This document shows, one piece after another, positions 36,456 through 48,374 of a stretch of 64,000 nucleotides of DNA. Below the pieces are notes generated by a model. That model saw only the letters and a list, made by a program, of their open reading frames with translations. It made no database searches and had not been told where the DNA came from. Every line of letters starts with the position of its first letter. Within the stretch, counting starts at the first letter, position 1. The DNA is taken from the NCBI RefSeq assembly GCF_000220395.1, contig NW_004087063.1:1-64000 (forward strand), read 5' to 3'. This DNA is from Ichthyophthirius multifiliis. Its lineage: Eukaryota; Ciliophora; Oligohymenophorea; Hymenostomatida. Both the position numbers and the translations under genes were made by a program.

Positions 36456-38100
36456 ATAAATAAAGATATTTGAATTAGGAATAATAGCAATTCCAGCATC
36501 ATTTGTGAACTCATCGTTAGATTATTTCTACTAGAAATTAAATATATAATTTCGTACTAGATTAACAAACCATTTTTCGAATATATATTATAAAGATATG
36601 ATATTTTACTAATTAACAAACTTAGATAATCGTGTAGAAAATCCAGATTAGAGATTAACTAGTGATATAGAAAAATGGTCTAATTCATTATCTATGATAT
36701 ATTTAAATGTAACAAAACCAATAATAGATATAATTTTATTTTCTAAAAAACTCTCTGAAATATTAGGAGCTATAGGACCTTTAAGCATAATGGGTTGGTA
36801 TTTAGTTTCTGGAATAATTATAAAGTATATTTCTCCTTCTTTCGGCAAATATACATCTTAAAGTCAAAAACTATAAGGTGAATATCGCTCAGTTTAAACA
36901 AATATAACACACCATAGTGAAGAAATAGCGTTTTATAAAGGTTAAAATTGGGAAAAAGAACGTATTTTATAAAGTTTTTAAAAATTAATATCCCATAACA
37001 CAATGATAATGCACAAAAGGCTTTATATGGGTATTGCGGATAGTTTATTAGTCAAATACGGGGCTGTAATTTTAGGATACGCTGTTTTAGGATTGCCTGT
37101 ATTTGGTCCAGATTCGGTATAATATTTAAAAAAAATATAAAGCAATCCATCAAATATTACTAAAGACTATGTAAGAAATTCATCTCTTTTGATTAATTTA
37201 GCAAAAGCTATTGGCCGTTTGGTGATTTCTTATAAGGAAATTTAAACTTTAGCTGGATATACGAGTGTAGTTTATGAAATTTCATCAGCTTTAGAAGATT
37301 TAGATAATGGAAAATATTAAAGAATTTTAGTTTAAGGAAGTTAGGATTTAGGAGGCTATAATTATTTGAGTGGAGATAGTATGATTTAATTTTAATAAGG
37401 AGAAGTTTAGATAAGTGAAAATTATATAGAATTAAAATAAGTTCCAATTATTACGCCTAATGGAGATAGGCTAGTAAAGCCAATGAATATTAAGATTGAA
37501 AGTGGAATGAATGTAGTAATTTCGGGACCTAATGGATGCGGAAAATCTTCTCTTTTTAGAATTTTAGGAGGTTTGTGGCCCATTTTTAATGGAGTTTTGG
37601 TTAGACCCGATATGGATAAGCTGTTTTATATTCCATAGAGACCGTATCTTCCTAAAGGAAGTCTTAGAGATTAGATTATATATCCCCATAATAAGCTGTA
37701 AATGTTAAGAAAAAAAGTAAAGGATAATGATATCCTTAAACTTTTGGAAGTTGTTTAACTTTCATATATTGCAGATAAAGAAGGAGGAATTAATAGAGTT
37801 GAAGATTGGTAATCTATTTTGGCTGGAGGAGAAAAATAAAGAATTGCGATGGCTAGATTATTTTATCATAATCCACTTTTTGCTATTTTAGATGAATGTA
37901 CTTCAGCGGTTAGCCTTGATATTGAGGCTTTACTTTATGGTTATTGTAAATAGTTAGGAATTACACTTTTTACAGTTAGCCATAGATTGTCTCTTTTTAA
38001 ATATCATGATTATATCCTTAGATTTGATGGAAAAGGAGAATGGAAATTCGAATAGTTTGTAAAAGAAGGAAATCATTCGATTAGTTTTGATATTAATTGA
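35880..38100 (+). CDS. peroxisomal ABC half-transporter, subfamily D (PMP70/ABCD3-like)
   Basis: Three exons: 35880-35957, 36044-36384 and 36466-38100. The protein imports fatty acyl-CoA into peroxisomes as a dimer. The N-terminal membrane domain shows [36 protein letters not shown] and the conserved [13 protein letters not shown] loop (here [18 protein letters not shown]). The nucleotide-binding domain has Walker [11 protein letters not shown]-loop [15 protein letters not shown], signature LAGGEKQR (family usually LSGGEKQR), Walker [13 protein letters not shown] and switch His TVSHR; all catalytic residues are present. The EAA-like motif is not clear. The first two exons are one base short of phase, and the likely site is a ten-A run (35946-35955). 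About 660 residues, normal for a half-size transporter. A TA repeat fills intron 2. Confidence 0.93.
36385..36465 (+). other. intron 2 of the ABCD gene, mostly a TA microsatellite
   Basis: 81 nt, GTAATA...AAAG. About 47 nt (about 36404-36450) are an uninterrupted alternating TA tract. Confidence 0.9.
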
Positions 38101-39580
38101 TAATTTTTTTAAATTATAAATTGAGTTTTAGGATTGTATTTTTTTAATTTATTATTTTAAAAATATTTTTTTATTTATATCGTGTTTTTTATATATTTTT
38201 GAAAATTATTATTTTTAAAACAAATCAAATTTGTTTTATAAATAAATAAATTTAATATTATTTTATTAAAAAATTATAAAATTTATAATTTAAATAAATG
38301 ATTAATTACAATTGCTAGGATTTTATTTAATATATCAATGATCATTCTTTTTTGTTTAATAATAACAAAAAGCAAATAAATTTGACTTTAAAGCCTTAAA
38401 TAACATTAAATCAATAATTCTAATTTATTAGGTAAATAATAAATAATACATTTTTTAAAAATAATAATTTATTTATTAAAAATAATCAGTTTTAAATAAA
38501 ATAAATGATAATTATTTTGTTTATTATAATTGATATATATTTCGAATTTTATAAAATTAGATTAAGTATAAATTTATAAATATATTTAACTGATTTATTA
38601 TAATCATCTGATGACTTTATTTAATATTAGTTTATTAGTTTACAGATTTTATACTTAACATATAAATAATTTTAATATTATTTTCTTTTAAAAATTATAT
38701 AAAACTTTATAAAAAAAAAATATAGCCAACCTTTCAAAAATAAATCTCTCTATTTTGTTAAAAAATATATATGAGATGATTTTATATTTCGATTTATTGA
38801 TATATAAGAATAATATTATTTTTTTATTTGATAGTTTTGCTTTTATAATTTGTATTTTAAATTTGCAAAATATAGTTTTATTTTGAAATAAATCAAAATA
38901 AAATATGCATTTTCATTAGGATTAAAATATATATTTTACTATTAGATCTATTTTTATTAAATTAAAATAGAATAAACATCAAAAAAATAATATAATAAAT
39001 AAGAATATTTTTTGTATAAATTTTACCATTTAATACATATTTTTATATGCTACTTATTTTTATTTTTAATAAAAAAATCAACGCTACTCACCTTAAAAAT
39101 ATATAAAATTATAATTTATTTTAATAAAAATAATATATGTTTTTATAAAAGAATAAAAAAATATAATAACTATACATTTATCATTTAAATAAATAAATTA
39201 TTAATAAAAGTTTATTGAGGATAATAATATTTAATTTATAATTATTTTTATTTTATCTTTGTTAAAATTACAAATAAAGCAATATATAAATTTCATTTGA
39301 AAAAAAAAACAAAATTTTTAAATATGAAAGTGTTCAAATTTTATCTTTTATTAGAATATTATTTGATTGTTTAGTTTAAAAAAATTAACTTCTTAAGTTT
39401 TAAGAATGTAAAAGTTGTGATATATATGAATAATAATTAATAAAGCTTGAATCTGAAATAAGATAACATATAAGGGTTTTTTTTTATTTTATTTTTTTAA
39501 TTTTTTTATAATTAGAAAAAAAAATTAAATTTTTTACTTATTAATTAGATATAATTATAATTAAAACAGAATTTATAAAA
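38101..39580. other. A/T-rich intergenic region
   Basis: About 1.5 kb without a convincing gene on either strand. Confidence 0.55.
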
Positions 39581-39589
39581 TAATTTTTT

Positions 39590-40345
39590 AGAATTTGAAT
39601 AATAAAAAGAAAAAATTAGGAAAACTTTACAATAAAAATAGATGAGAATAAAAAATCAAGCAAAAAACTGGAAGAAAAGAAAAGGAAATTTTAAGAATAA
39701 ATAAAATAAAAAGATATAGAAAACATATTAAAATCACTATAATAAAATTTTTAATTTTTAGATATAAAATTATAAAAATAACAAAATAATGAAAATAAAT
39801 GTATTTAAATTTTAGAAACAAATAAATTAAAATTTAAAACAACACGATGAAATTTCCTAAAATAATGAAAATTTTTTAAAATATATTAATAAAAAAATAG
39901 TAAAAAAATAATATTTTATTTTTTTGTTTTTAATTGTTTTAAAAAGAATGTACTAATAAAGATTTTGTTTTATTATAAGAAAGAAAAAGATAAAATACTA
40001 AATTTAAATAAATCTAAAAAAAAATTAAATATATAATAACTTTAAAAGTTTTGATTTTATAAATAAAAAAATACTAAAACCTAATTCTAATTATGTTAAC
40101 TAAATTTAAAATACATCTTATGCTTATAAATCAAAGTTATTTTCAAAACAATATTGAAAAACATTTAAATAAACAGATATAAATAATAATAATTAATTTT
40201 CTTTTAAGAGCTCAAATTATATATAATAAAATAATTTAGATTTCAGTATGAATATTAAAATGAAAAAATCTTCAAAAAAGTTAAATGAATTTGTAAATTC
40301 CTTTAAATTAAATTAAGTATTTATTGTTAATTTTTTAAGTTTATA
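39590..40345 (+). pseudogene. disrupted coiled-coil gene (pseudogene or poorly sequenced gene)
   Basis: Strongly protein-like pieces in three different plus frames: ENKKSSKKLEEKKRKFQEQ continuing as a coiled coil to KLKFKTTR (about 39640-39850); HDEISQNNENFLKYINKK (39847-39898); after a likely intron, SFDFINKKILKPNSNYVNQ and, past an in-frame TGA near 40156, FSMNIKMKKSSKKLNEFVN (40230-40300). Composition is rich in Lys, Asn, Gln and Ser. At least two frame changes plus one TGA are needed to read through, so it is either decayed or hit by several homopolymer errors. No family recognised. Confidence 0.5.
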
Positions 40346-40622
40346 CTTATTTTTAATATGATAATATATATAAAAATAGCAATAATAAAGGAAGTTAATC
40401 TTTGGATAGAAATAACTCTTTTAAAATTATAAAACGAAAATACAATAAACAATTGTTAGTTATTAAATTAAAATTAAATCTGTAATAATCCATATTTTTT
40501 TTATTAATAATTATTTAAGTTAAATAATATAAATTAAAAATAAATAAAATAATATATATTTAAAAAAGAAAATAAAAAAATATAATATAATAGGGAAAAA
40601 AAAAATATTAAAATAAAAAAAA

Positions 40623-41144
40623 ATGGTTTGGAAAATATTGTCAAAATTAAACAAAAAATCTATATAAAATTCTGGTTTAGATCATCAAAAATATTAAAAA
40701 TTGCCATTTTCGTAAGACTTCAATAATCTTGCTAAAGCATATGATTTGAGATTATGGTATATTGCCAATTCTCCCCATGAAGATAAAAACCTTGAATATG
40801 TTGTTTAAGCAGAATAGTTACATAATGAATTAAATTATTAAAATTCTAGATGTTATTTTTTTTTTAAAAAAAATATAATATAATAATAATATTAATATTT
40901 ATATTTAAAAAAGAATTTTTATTTAGAACTGCTGCATTTTTATTAGGAATAGAATTATTTTATATGTTTTATGATATGCCGAAAAATTATGACTGGTATA
41001 AAATATATATTAAAAGAACTCATATATAAATATAATTACATTTTATTTTTTTTAAAAAGGTAAGATTATCATGAACCTAAACATAACATCTAAATTTACG
41101 GCGACTTAGAAGAAGGTGGTGATGAAGGTGGTGATGACGATTGA
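40623..41144 (+). CDS. single-span membrane protein with acidic C-terminus, unknown
   Basis: Three exons (40623-40851, 40914-40995, 41060-41144) join in exact phase to 131 residues. The N-terminus is basic (MVWKILSKLNKKSIQNSG). A conserved-looking helical region follows (LAKAYDLRLWYIANSPHED). Then one hydrophobic segment (FRTAAFLLGIELFYMFYDMP), then a Trp/His/Pro part, and finally an acidic Gly/Glu/Asp tail (EEGGDEGGDDD). A basic start, one membrane span and a short soluble tail recall accessory subunits of mitochondrial respiratory complexes, which ciliates have in lineage-specific forms. This is inference from layout only. The gene looks intact. Confidence 0.75.
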
Positions 41145-41814
41145 AAATATTTTATAATTCTTTTATTTTTTAAATAATAATAAAAACTACAAAAAATTTT
41201 TATTATTTTTATTAATTAAATCAAATTAAAATAAAATTAATTTTTTTTCAGATTCATTAAATATTATAAATATTATTTTAGTATTATATGATTATTTTTA
41301 TTATAAAAGAAATCTAAATAGCATATAAATATATATTTTTATATAATACATCAACACTTTGTAGATTATATTAAAAAATAGTTTTATTTAAATTTATTAC
41401 TTTTAATTTAAAACAATCTATAAATTTACTATGTGACCCTTTGATTTTGTTTGATAATTTTGTTTTGACTAATTGGTACAAAAATAATTTAATTTAATAT
41501 ATTACTAGTGTTTTATTATTTGTTTTAAAATAAAAATATTTTATAATAATAAACGATAAAATAGAAATAGATATTTATCTATAAATAATTATCAAATTTT
41601 ATTACTATAAAGTAATTTATTTTACAAATATAACATCAATTTTATAAACTATTATTATTAACTTTAATTCAAAAAAAATTTAAATTCAAAAACTTATTTG
41701 ATAATTCAATAAATATATTTAATTATAAAAAAAAAAATAACAATATAATTATATAAAATAGAAAAATAAACTGAAGCATAAATAAAATAAAAATTAAAAA
41801 AAAATAACATTAAA
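41145..41814. other. A/T-rich intergenic spacer
   Basis: No gene visible; it must contain the promoter of the EF-hand gene. Confidence 0.5.
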
Positions 41815-42517
41815 ATGGGATGTAATTTATGTTCGCCAAAAATAGAAGTTTTAAAAAATTATATTGTATATTTTTTTTTTGAAAATTAATAAATAAAGCT
41901 TTCCCCAGAAATGGCTAAAAAAATAATGGGAGTATTTAATAAAATGGATGGAGATGGTTCAAAATGTATAGATAAAGTAGAAACATTAAAATATTGGTTA
42001 TAAAAATTATATATTAATTCAATAAATATATAAAATTCATATGAATCTTCTAAGAAAATATAAATTTATATCAAAATTATTAAATTTCATATTACAAAAC
42101 ATAGATATATTTATAAAAATATTTTATATAGATACTAAGCAATTCTTAAATAATTTTGATATTACATTTAAATATTTACTTAATGATTCATTAAATATTA
42201 TATTCAGATTTTAATATATAAATTATAAAAAAACAATAAAAAAAAATTATAAATTTAAATATAGGAAATCTAATTTTGCAAAAGTGAATACCGATGCATT
42301 ATTCAAAGCTGTTGATATAGATAATAGCGGAACAATAACACAAGATGAATGGATGGAGTTTTGGCATGATGTAAAAAGACAAGGATATTCTGAAGAAGAA
42401 ATAGAAGAAGAGGTAAATATATTACTTTTAACACTACGTTTTTATAATTAAATATAATTTTAGATTGAAAATTTACTAGAAGGTTTTTCATGGGTTCACT
42501 TTGATAAAAAACGTTGA
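41815..42517 (+). CDS. EF-hand calcium-binding protein, probably N-myristoylated
   Basis: Four exons (41815-41865, 41899-41996, 42265-42412, 42464-42517) join in phase to 116 residues. It begins MGCNLCS: Gly2 followed by Cys3 and Cys6 is the classic signal for myristoylation plus palmitoylation, so it should sit on a membrane. The first EF loop is DGDGSKCIDKVE, the second DIDNSGTITQDE; both have acidic residues at positions 1, 3, 9 and 12, so both should bind calcium. An acidic helix (SEEEIEEE) and a short tail with WVHFDKKR follow. With two EF hands in 116 residues it is smaller than calmodulin or recoverin, more like a small calcium sensor. Intron 2 is 268 nt, the longest well-defined intron in the window. 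Confidence 0.88.
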
Positions 42518-42898
42518 TAAATTTTTCTTTCTGAAATATTAAATATAAATATAACTATAAACATAAACATAAATACATATATATAAATATTTTCTGAAAT
42601 TTGTAAAAGACATAAATAAAAATAATTAATTAATAAAGATATTCATTTAATCCTCTGATTCCATATAATATGTTATTAACTTAATAATATTTAATTTTAG
42701 TTCTTAAAAAAATGTGAAAACTATTGTATTTTTACAAAATTCCTCTTTTTATAACTTAGGATTAATAATTTATTTAAATTACAAAATTTGAATTTTTATT
42801 ATATATTTTTTCTTTTTAAAAATGATTTTTTTATTTAAAAAGATAATAATTAAATTTATAAAATAATTTTTATAAATTATCATTATTTTTTGAATAAA

Positions 42899-45020
42899 TC
42901 ACATAAAACGCACATCCTTTGACACATATATTTTTCTATTATTATTATTAATATTATTATGCTATAATTATTACAATTAATTATTTTTTCTTTAAATTAG
43001 AGCTTTTTTAATTTATTTACAATATTATTTTAATTTATTTATTCTATTTTCAGATAATATTCTATATGAATTCTCTAGATTTTATGTAATAATACTAAAT
43101 TAGTTTTTTTGTAATGTACTTTATCTTATATATTTCGATTAACCTTATTTATTTTTTTATTTATATTTAATTTAATAAAAATATGGAAACTCTTTCTAAT
43201 TCTTTTTATAGGCTTAATATTTAATTTTTTATTCTTATCCTATAACATTTAAAATTAAATCTTAATTGTTATAAGAACTTTAACTTTCTTAAACACTACT
43301 TTCAGTTTACAAAGTTTTATTTTTCTTCATTTATGGATATATGAGGTCTACTTTATTCTCTGCATGAAATCTACATATTATTTATAAATAACGCTCTTTG
43401 ATTCTTTTTTTATTGTTTTTTTAGTTTGTTGTCTTATAAAATTGCTTAGCTTTTATCATATTCATTTTTTTATAAAGTCTTCTTTTTCAAGTAAACCTGA
43501 ATAAAAATTTTTAACTTTTATTTTTTCATAATCTTAGATAAGCCAAACTTTTTTATAAAACAGTGAAATTATTTAAATTTACAAACAAGTTATAAATTTA
43601 TATATAACTTTTTATTTTGAAATAATTTACTTATGTTTTTTTTATTTTGATTTCTTTTATATATAAAAACAAAAATAAAATTATTTTTATACAAATAAGT
43701 AAAAAAAATTATTAAACAATAAGCATAAAAGACTTTTAGTTTTCTTAATATATAAAAATAGATTAAATATATACCCATGTAGCAATATGACTCTACTCTC
43801 AACAAATTAGTTTCTAAAATAAATTAATCATCGGCTATAATTTTATTTTTATCCTTATATATTTATCATAATCCTCCGGATTTTATTTAAGGACATTTAA
43901 AAAATAATCTTTAGTGATTTTATGCATTAAATTTAAGTTTATACATTGGATAGAAGTATTACGAGGTATTTCTGTAAAAAAGGAAAGATCGATCTCCAAA
44001 AGATGTATTATTTGAAAGTTAAATTAAAGTTTTTTTACATTGTAACTTTTTAAAATGATAGACATCTAGTTTTCCTTTACAAATTAAATGAACTCTTACA
44101 ATAGAGTCTTTGGAATAAAAAGCTGTATTTAAATTAATGAGAAAATAAAAATAAAAGAAGCAAAAGCCTATTTAAAAATAAGTGAATTAGAAAAAATAAA
44201 ATGATTAGCAAAACAAAAATTAAATTAGAAAAAAAAGAATTTAAAAAAAACTACTTAAAAAATAATAAAAAAAGCATCTCATAATAGAATATATGTATAT
44301 AAAGAATAAAAACAATTATTTATTATAATTAAATATTAATAAATATAAAAAGGTATAAATTTTATTAAAATAAAGATATAAGCCAAATTTTTATTGTTTT
44401 TAATTAAACAAGTTTTATATCCAATAAAATGCTGATATTTTTTATTTATTTCTTTAAATTTTAACTATAAAATTAGTTTTAATTTTTTTATGAAGTTATT
44501 TTTGATATATTAATATTTAAATTGTATTTTCCTCCTAAAATTATTATTATTAATTATTATGTATGTTTTTCTAATATTTCTATTTTACTTACATTTTCAA
44601 ATATATTTACAATTAGATGGAATTATTTTAAACACTTTTATAAAATATCTTTGAAAAATAAATAAAAAAAACGATATATTATAAAAGTTTTGACATTAGC
44701 ACATTTTTTACAATAAATTACATTAAAGTATTTTTCACAATAGTTAATTTCTCAAGATATTTTGAATCAATTTAAAAATTATAATGTCATGAGAATTCAA
44801 TGCTTGTAAAATAAATATGCACCAGCGCAATTTTATAAACAAAAATAATTATAATTTTTATTTTTTTAGAAACTAAGCAACTTTAATTTTTCTATTGTAT
44901 ATACTATTTACTCCTATTTTTTCTTTATGAATTTAATTTTATGCATTTTTCATAAGTTTTTTCAAGATCTTCTATGTTTTAGTCACCTTAATGGACGCTA
45001 ACCAGTAAAAAATTTGAATC
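42899..45020 (-). pseudogene. decayed ion channel with cyclic-nucleotide-binding domain
   Basis: The minus strand from about 45020 down reads like a ciliate CNBD potassium channel in broken frames. Near 45010-44950 is FYW, then GDQNIEDLEKTYEKC, where a channel would have the pore helix and filter; the TVGYGD filter itself is not readable. At about 44140-43990 is a binding-domain core: VRVHLICKGKLDVYH, then LIQLSNNTSFGDRSFLFYRN (family: IxxxGDxFGE-x-SF). Next, in another frame, MHKITKDYFLNVLKQNPEDY (43927-43870; family RxDFLxxLKxFPEDYEK), continuing to KLIC. The rest (43560-42899) is a hydrophilic Q/N-rich tail (for example IGQEQKIKYQAYKKNQKEF) to TGA 42899. Several frame changes and stops are needed, so it is not a working gene. 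Confidence 0.65.
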
Positions 45021-45459
45021 GTATATTTATATTTATTTAAGAGAAAGTAAATGTATGATGATTATATGTATAGATATTTAAAAAAATCAAATTTAAGTAT
45101 TTTATTCAATTTTTTCTGTTAAAATTATTATTTTATTTTTTAATATTTATATTAAACAAAAATAATTCAAAGAATACTAAAGTTTTTAATATATCTTAAA
45201 AAATATGAATTATTTTATTATATACATTAATAATTAACTTATTTTGAAATTTATTTTTCTTAAAAATTATTTTTATATATTATTTTTAACTTTAATAAAT
45301 ATTTTTATTATATTAGCATTAAAAAAGTACTATAATTTTTAAACATAAACATCAAAAATAATTTATTTAATTAATATTTTATATTTATATAAAAAATAAG
45401 ATACAAATTTTATTTAAAATTTATCCGATAAAAATAATATTCAGATAGCTAAATAAATA

Positions 45460-45930
45460 ATGAACTCTTAATAATTAGAAGATTAATAAATTTATTAACC
45501 AAATAATGGATAAACTCTTGAATTGAATAATTAAGAAAATATTTAAAATTAAATTTAAGATAATGAAAATAATCAAAATTATTAAGAATAATAAATTAAT
45601 TAAAATTAATATCACGATGAATAAGAAGAAATAAAAGAATAATAGGAAAATATATAAATTAATTAAGATTTGTAGTAAAATGATGACAATTGTCAATTTA
45701 CTTCATCTTGTTCATCTTAAGATGAAAGTTAAAATTTATAAGGAAATATATAAAGTGAAATTATAAAAATAGGAGCTTCTTTATAATAATTTATATAAAA
45801 AATGGTTTTCTACTACGCTTACTATTCTTTGAGTAAAAAAGCTTTAAACTTTTTAGCAAAAAGAATATTTCATTAAAAAGAAGATATTTTTTATTGGAAT
45901 ATATTTAATTTTATAAAAAAAAATAGATGA
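45460..45930 (+). CDS. Gln/Asn-rich protein with hydrophobic-aromatic C-terminus
   Basis: One frame of 157 codons, ATG 45460 to TGA 45928-45930, intron-free. The first 105 residues are extremely rich in Gln, Asn and Glu, with about a quarter Gln, nearly all TAA or TAG. The C-terminus is different: IIKIGASLQQFIQKMVFYYA, YSLSKKALNFLAKRIFHQKE, then a Phe/Trp/Lys end. The last part could form an amphipathic membrane-binding helix. A standard-code reading of the opposite strand shows a 73-codon frame here, which is the shadow of this gene. No family recognised. Confidence 0.6.
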
Positions 45931-46319
45931 AAAAAATATATAAATAAATATATAAATTATATCATTTTATTGCTTGTGTTATATTTAAATATATTATGAT
46001 ACCAAATTTTATTTTTTTCAAGATAATATTTATTTTTTAATACATTTTATTATTTTCTTAATTATAGTTATTTAATAATAATAAGTATTATTTTTAAACA
46101 TTTATATTATATTAATTAATTTCATTATTTTTATTAATGTTGAATTTAAATTAAAAAAATAAAATAAATGAAAATATATGTTATTTTTTTAAATTATTTT
46201 TCCATTTTTTGTTTGTTTGTTTACATTTGTTTTAATTAATACTTTTATTCAAAAAAAGTTAATATCTTTAAAAGTAAAAAATTATAATTATCATAAAAAT
46301 AGATATGAATAGAATTAGT

Positions 46320-46800
46320 ATAAAGGAAGGAAAAAAAAGGAATAAATATAATATTTAAATGCAGGTATCGAATAAAGTGAAATTAATTTTAAATTATAAC
46401 AAAAGGTATAATTAAAATTATTATATCATTAATTTAAAAAAAAAACTTTGAAAAATAATTATATAAATAATACATTTTCTTTATAGTCTTTTAAAATAAA
46501 CTAGTATAATAAATAAAATATATTTATTAATTAATTTATAATTATTGAAAAAATTGGTAAAATAGCTATTTAAAAATATTAGGAATTAAAAATAATAAAA
46601 ACAATAATATAAATTAAGATTTATGAAATTTTGACGAAAATAATATTTAGTATATTTTTATATAAATTAGTTAAGATAAATGGATAAAGAATTTTTTATT
46701 TTTTCGGAGAAAAACTTAAATTAATAAAATAATAAACATATATACATAATATTGTACTTATTTAAAGAATATTTAGAGGATTTTTTTGCAGAAAAATTAT
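46320..46800 (+). other. coding-like exons of uncertain gene
   Basis: A readable piece (GIEQSEINFKLQQK, about 46365-46405) is followed by a GT...TATAG intron candidate (46406-46484) and a continuing TGA-free frame (SFKINQYNKQNI, later KYQELKIIK). It may be a 5' part of the gene at 46874-47257, but frames do not connect without a shift. Confidence 0.3.
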
Positions 46801-46873
46801 TTTTTGACTACAATAATTGAAAAAATTAGTCTTAATTATTGAGAAATGTTTACTTTAATATAGATTAAAATAA

Positions 46874-47257
46874 ATGAAAAATACAAAAATCAGATTCTAA
46901 TGTTTTGATAATATAAAATAAGTTAAAGTTTTTAATAAAGAAAATATTTTGGCAGAAAGCTAATTTGAATATTTTTCTAAATAGCTCTTTATCTAAAAAT
47001 ATAAATTTATTAACTTAAATATTTAAGAGTTTTTTAAATAATAAGAAGTAAAAAAATTAAGTAGATACCTAAAAAAAATATAAAAGACTTAATAATTAGC
47101 TAATTAAATTATATAAAGAAATTTAAAAATTTTATAAAATATATTAGTTTTTTTTTATATATATTTCTATAATATTTTAATATAACTAAATAAATCAGTA
47201 AATATAGAAAGGCTAGAAAAAATGGATAAAAGTTTTTTTTTAATATATAATTTTTGA
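46874..47257 (+). CDS. helical hypothetical protein
   Basis: ATG 46874 to TGA 47255-47257, 128 codons. The body is hydrophilic and helical (FNKENILAESQFEYFSKQLF, NIQEFFKQQEVKKLSRYLKK, TQQLANQIIQRNLKIL). A stretch of Phe/Tyr/Ile codons near 47145-47190 could be an unspliced intron (it starts GTTTTTTT and contains an AG near 47200). No known domain. The ATG may be internal to a longer gene. Confidence 0.45.
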
Positions 47258-47578
47258 ATAAAAATAAATAAAGAAATAATAATAAACATAAAAAAAGTAA
47301 TATTTTTTAAAATTAAAAATAAAATGGAAAATAAAAATTACCATCAAATAATACTATGATTGAATCGAAATGTCAAAACGAATATTGAAACTTTAATTTT
47401 TGGTTAGCAAATAAAAATAAATAATTAAAAAAATTAATAAATATGAATATTAAAAATTTATATATTTTTATTATATTTAAATTTTGTATTTATTTATGTT
47501 ATATGAATATTTATAATTTTATTTAATTAAATTTAAAAAGATATTATAATAATTTTATATAAATAAAAAAATATAAAA

Positions 47579-48374
47579 ATGAATGTAAAGTAAATTTAAT
47601 AAGATTTTAAAAAGTAAAAAGATGATATTTTCAAAAATATTTATAGCACGTTAGAAAATATAGCAATTTGTTTAAAATATAGCAATAATCCAGAAGAAGA
47701 GTTAATAAAATAGAATTTATTAAGAAATGAAGTATTTTTATTTATAAAGTAAAGTTAAAATTTGTTAAACTTGAATAATTAAATATAAAAATAAAGTAAA
47801 ATTTATTTAAAAATCAACAAATTGTTTCAATTAATTTTTTTAAAAATAAAAAGTTATTTTAGATGAAAAATCTGATAAGAAAAGTACTGAAAGTTAATTA
47901 AAATAAGATGAATTGAAAACAATATTAAAAGAGTTATAATTTATGTATTAATAGGAAAAAAATATAATGTAATAAAATTTTCAATTATTTCAAAATTAAT
48001 AACCTTAAAATATAAATTAGTAACATCAGCATCATTAATAATAATATATAAATTAATAATAAATATAAAATTAATAAATTCAATAAAATCCTTAATAAAT
48101 ATCTCATTAATAATAATTTGCTTAGTAACAATAAAATTAGTAATTTTTGCCTCAATAGATTTAGTAATAAAACTTAAATCCAAATACTACTAATTATTAT
48201 TAACCTAATTTTACTAATAATAATTAAAGCTAAATTTAATACTACGCTTCTTAATCTTAGATTTCTTAAATTGTAGATAATTAATAAATATATTAAGGTC
48301 CTTAGAATAGAAACTATAACTAAAATAATAATAATGCAAATGATTTTATGGAATATAATAATAGAAGATAATGA
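47579..48374 (+). CDS. Gln/Asn-rich prion-like protein with helical N-terminus
   Basis: Two exons (47579-47795, 47854-48374) split by a 58-nt intron give 245 residues in phase, ending in TAA-TGA, of which only TGA is a stop. Residues 1-110 are helical (FKKQKDDIFKNIYSTLENIA; later ELKTILKELQFMYQQEKN). From there to the end the protein is a Q/N tract with interspersed His, Pro, Ser and Tyr (NPNTTNYYQPNFTNNN), like yeast prion-type domains. Gln codons are overwhelmingly TAA or TAG, so a standard-code reader sees a block full of stops and a false open frame on the other strand (47941-48183). Such tails occur in transcription and RNA-binding factors, but no domain identifies this one. Confidence 0.72.

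Noticed and set aside
36648-37447. Three open frames on the minus strand
   Set aside because: They lie opposite the conserved membrane domain of the ABCD transporter and are its shadows.
40150-40160. In-frame TGA considered as selenocysteine or Trp
   Set aside because: No selenoprotein context, and the same gene has other frame breaks; decay or sequencing error is simpler.
47941-48183. 80-codon frame on the minus strand rich in Ile and Asn
   Set aside because: Shadow of the Q/N tract: reverse complement of TAA/TAG codons gives TTA/CTA, a Leu/Ile-rich open frame.
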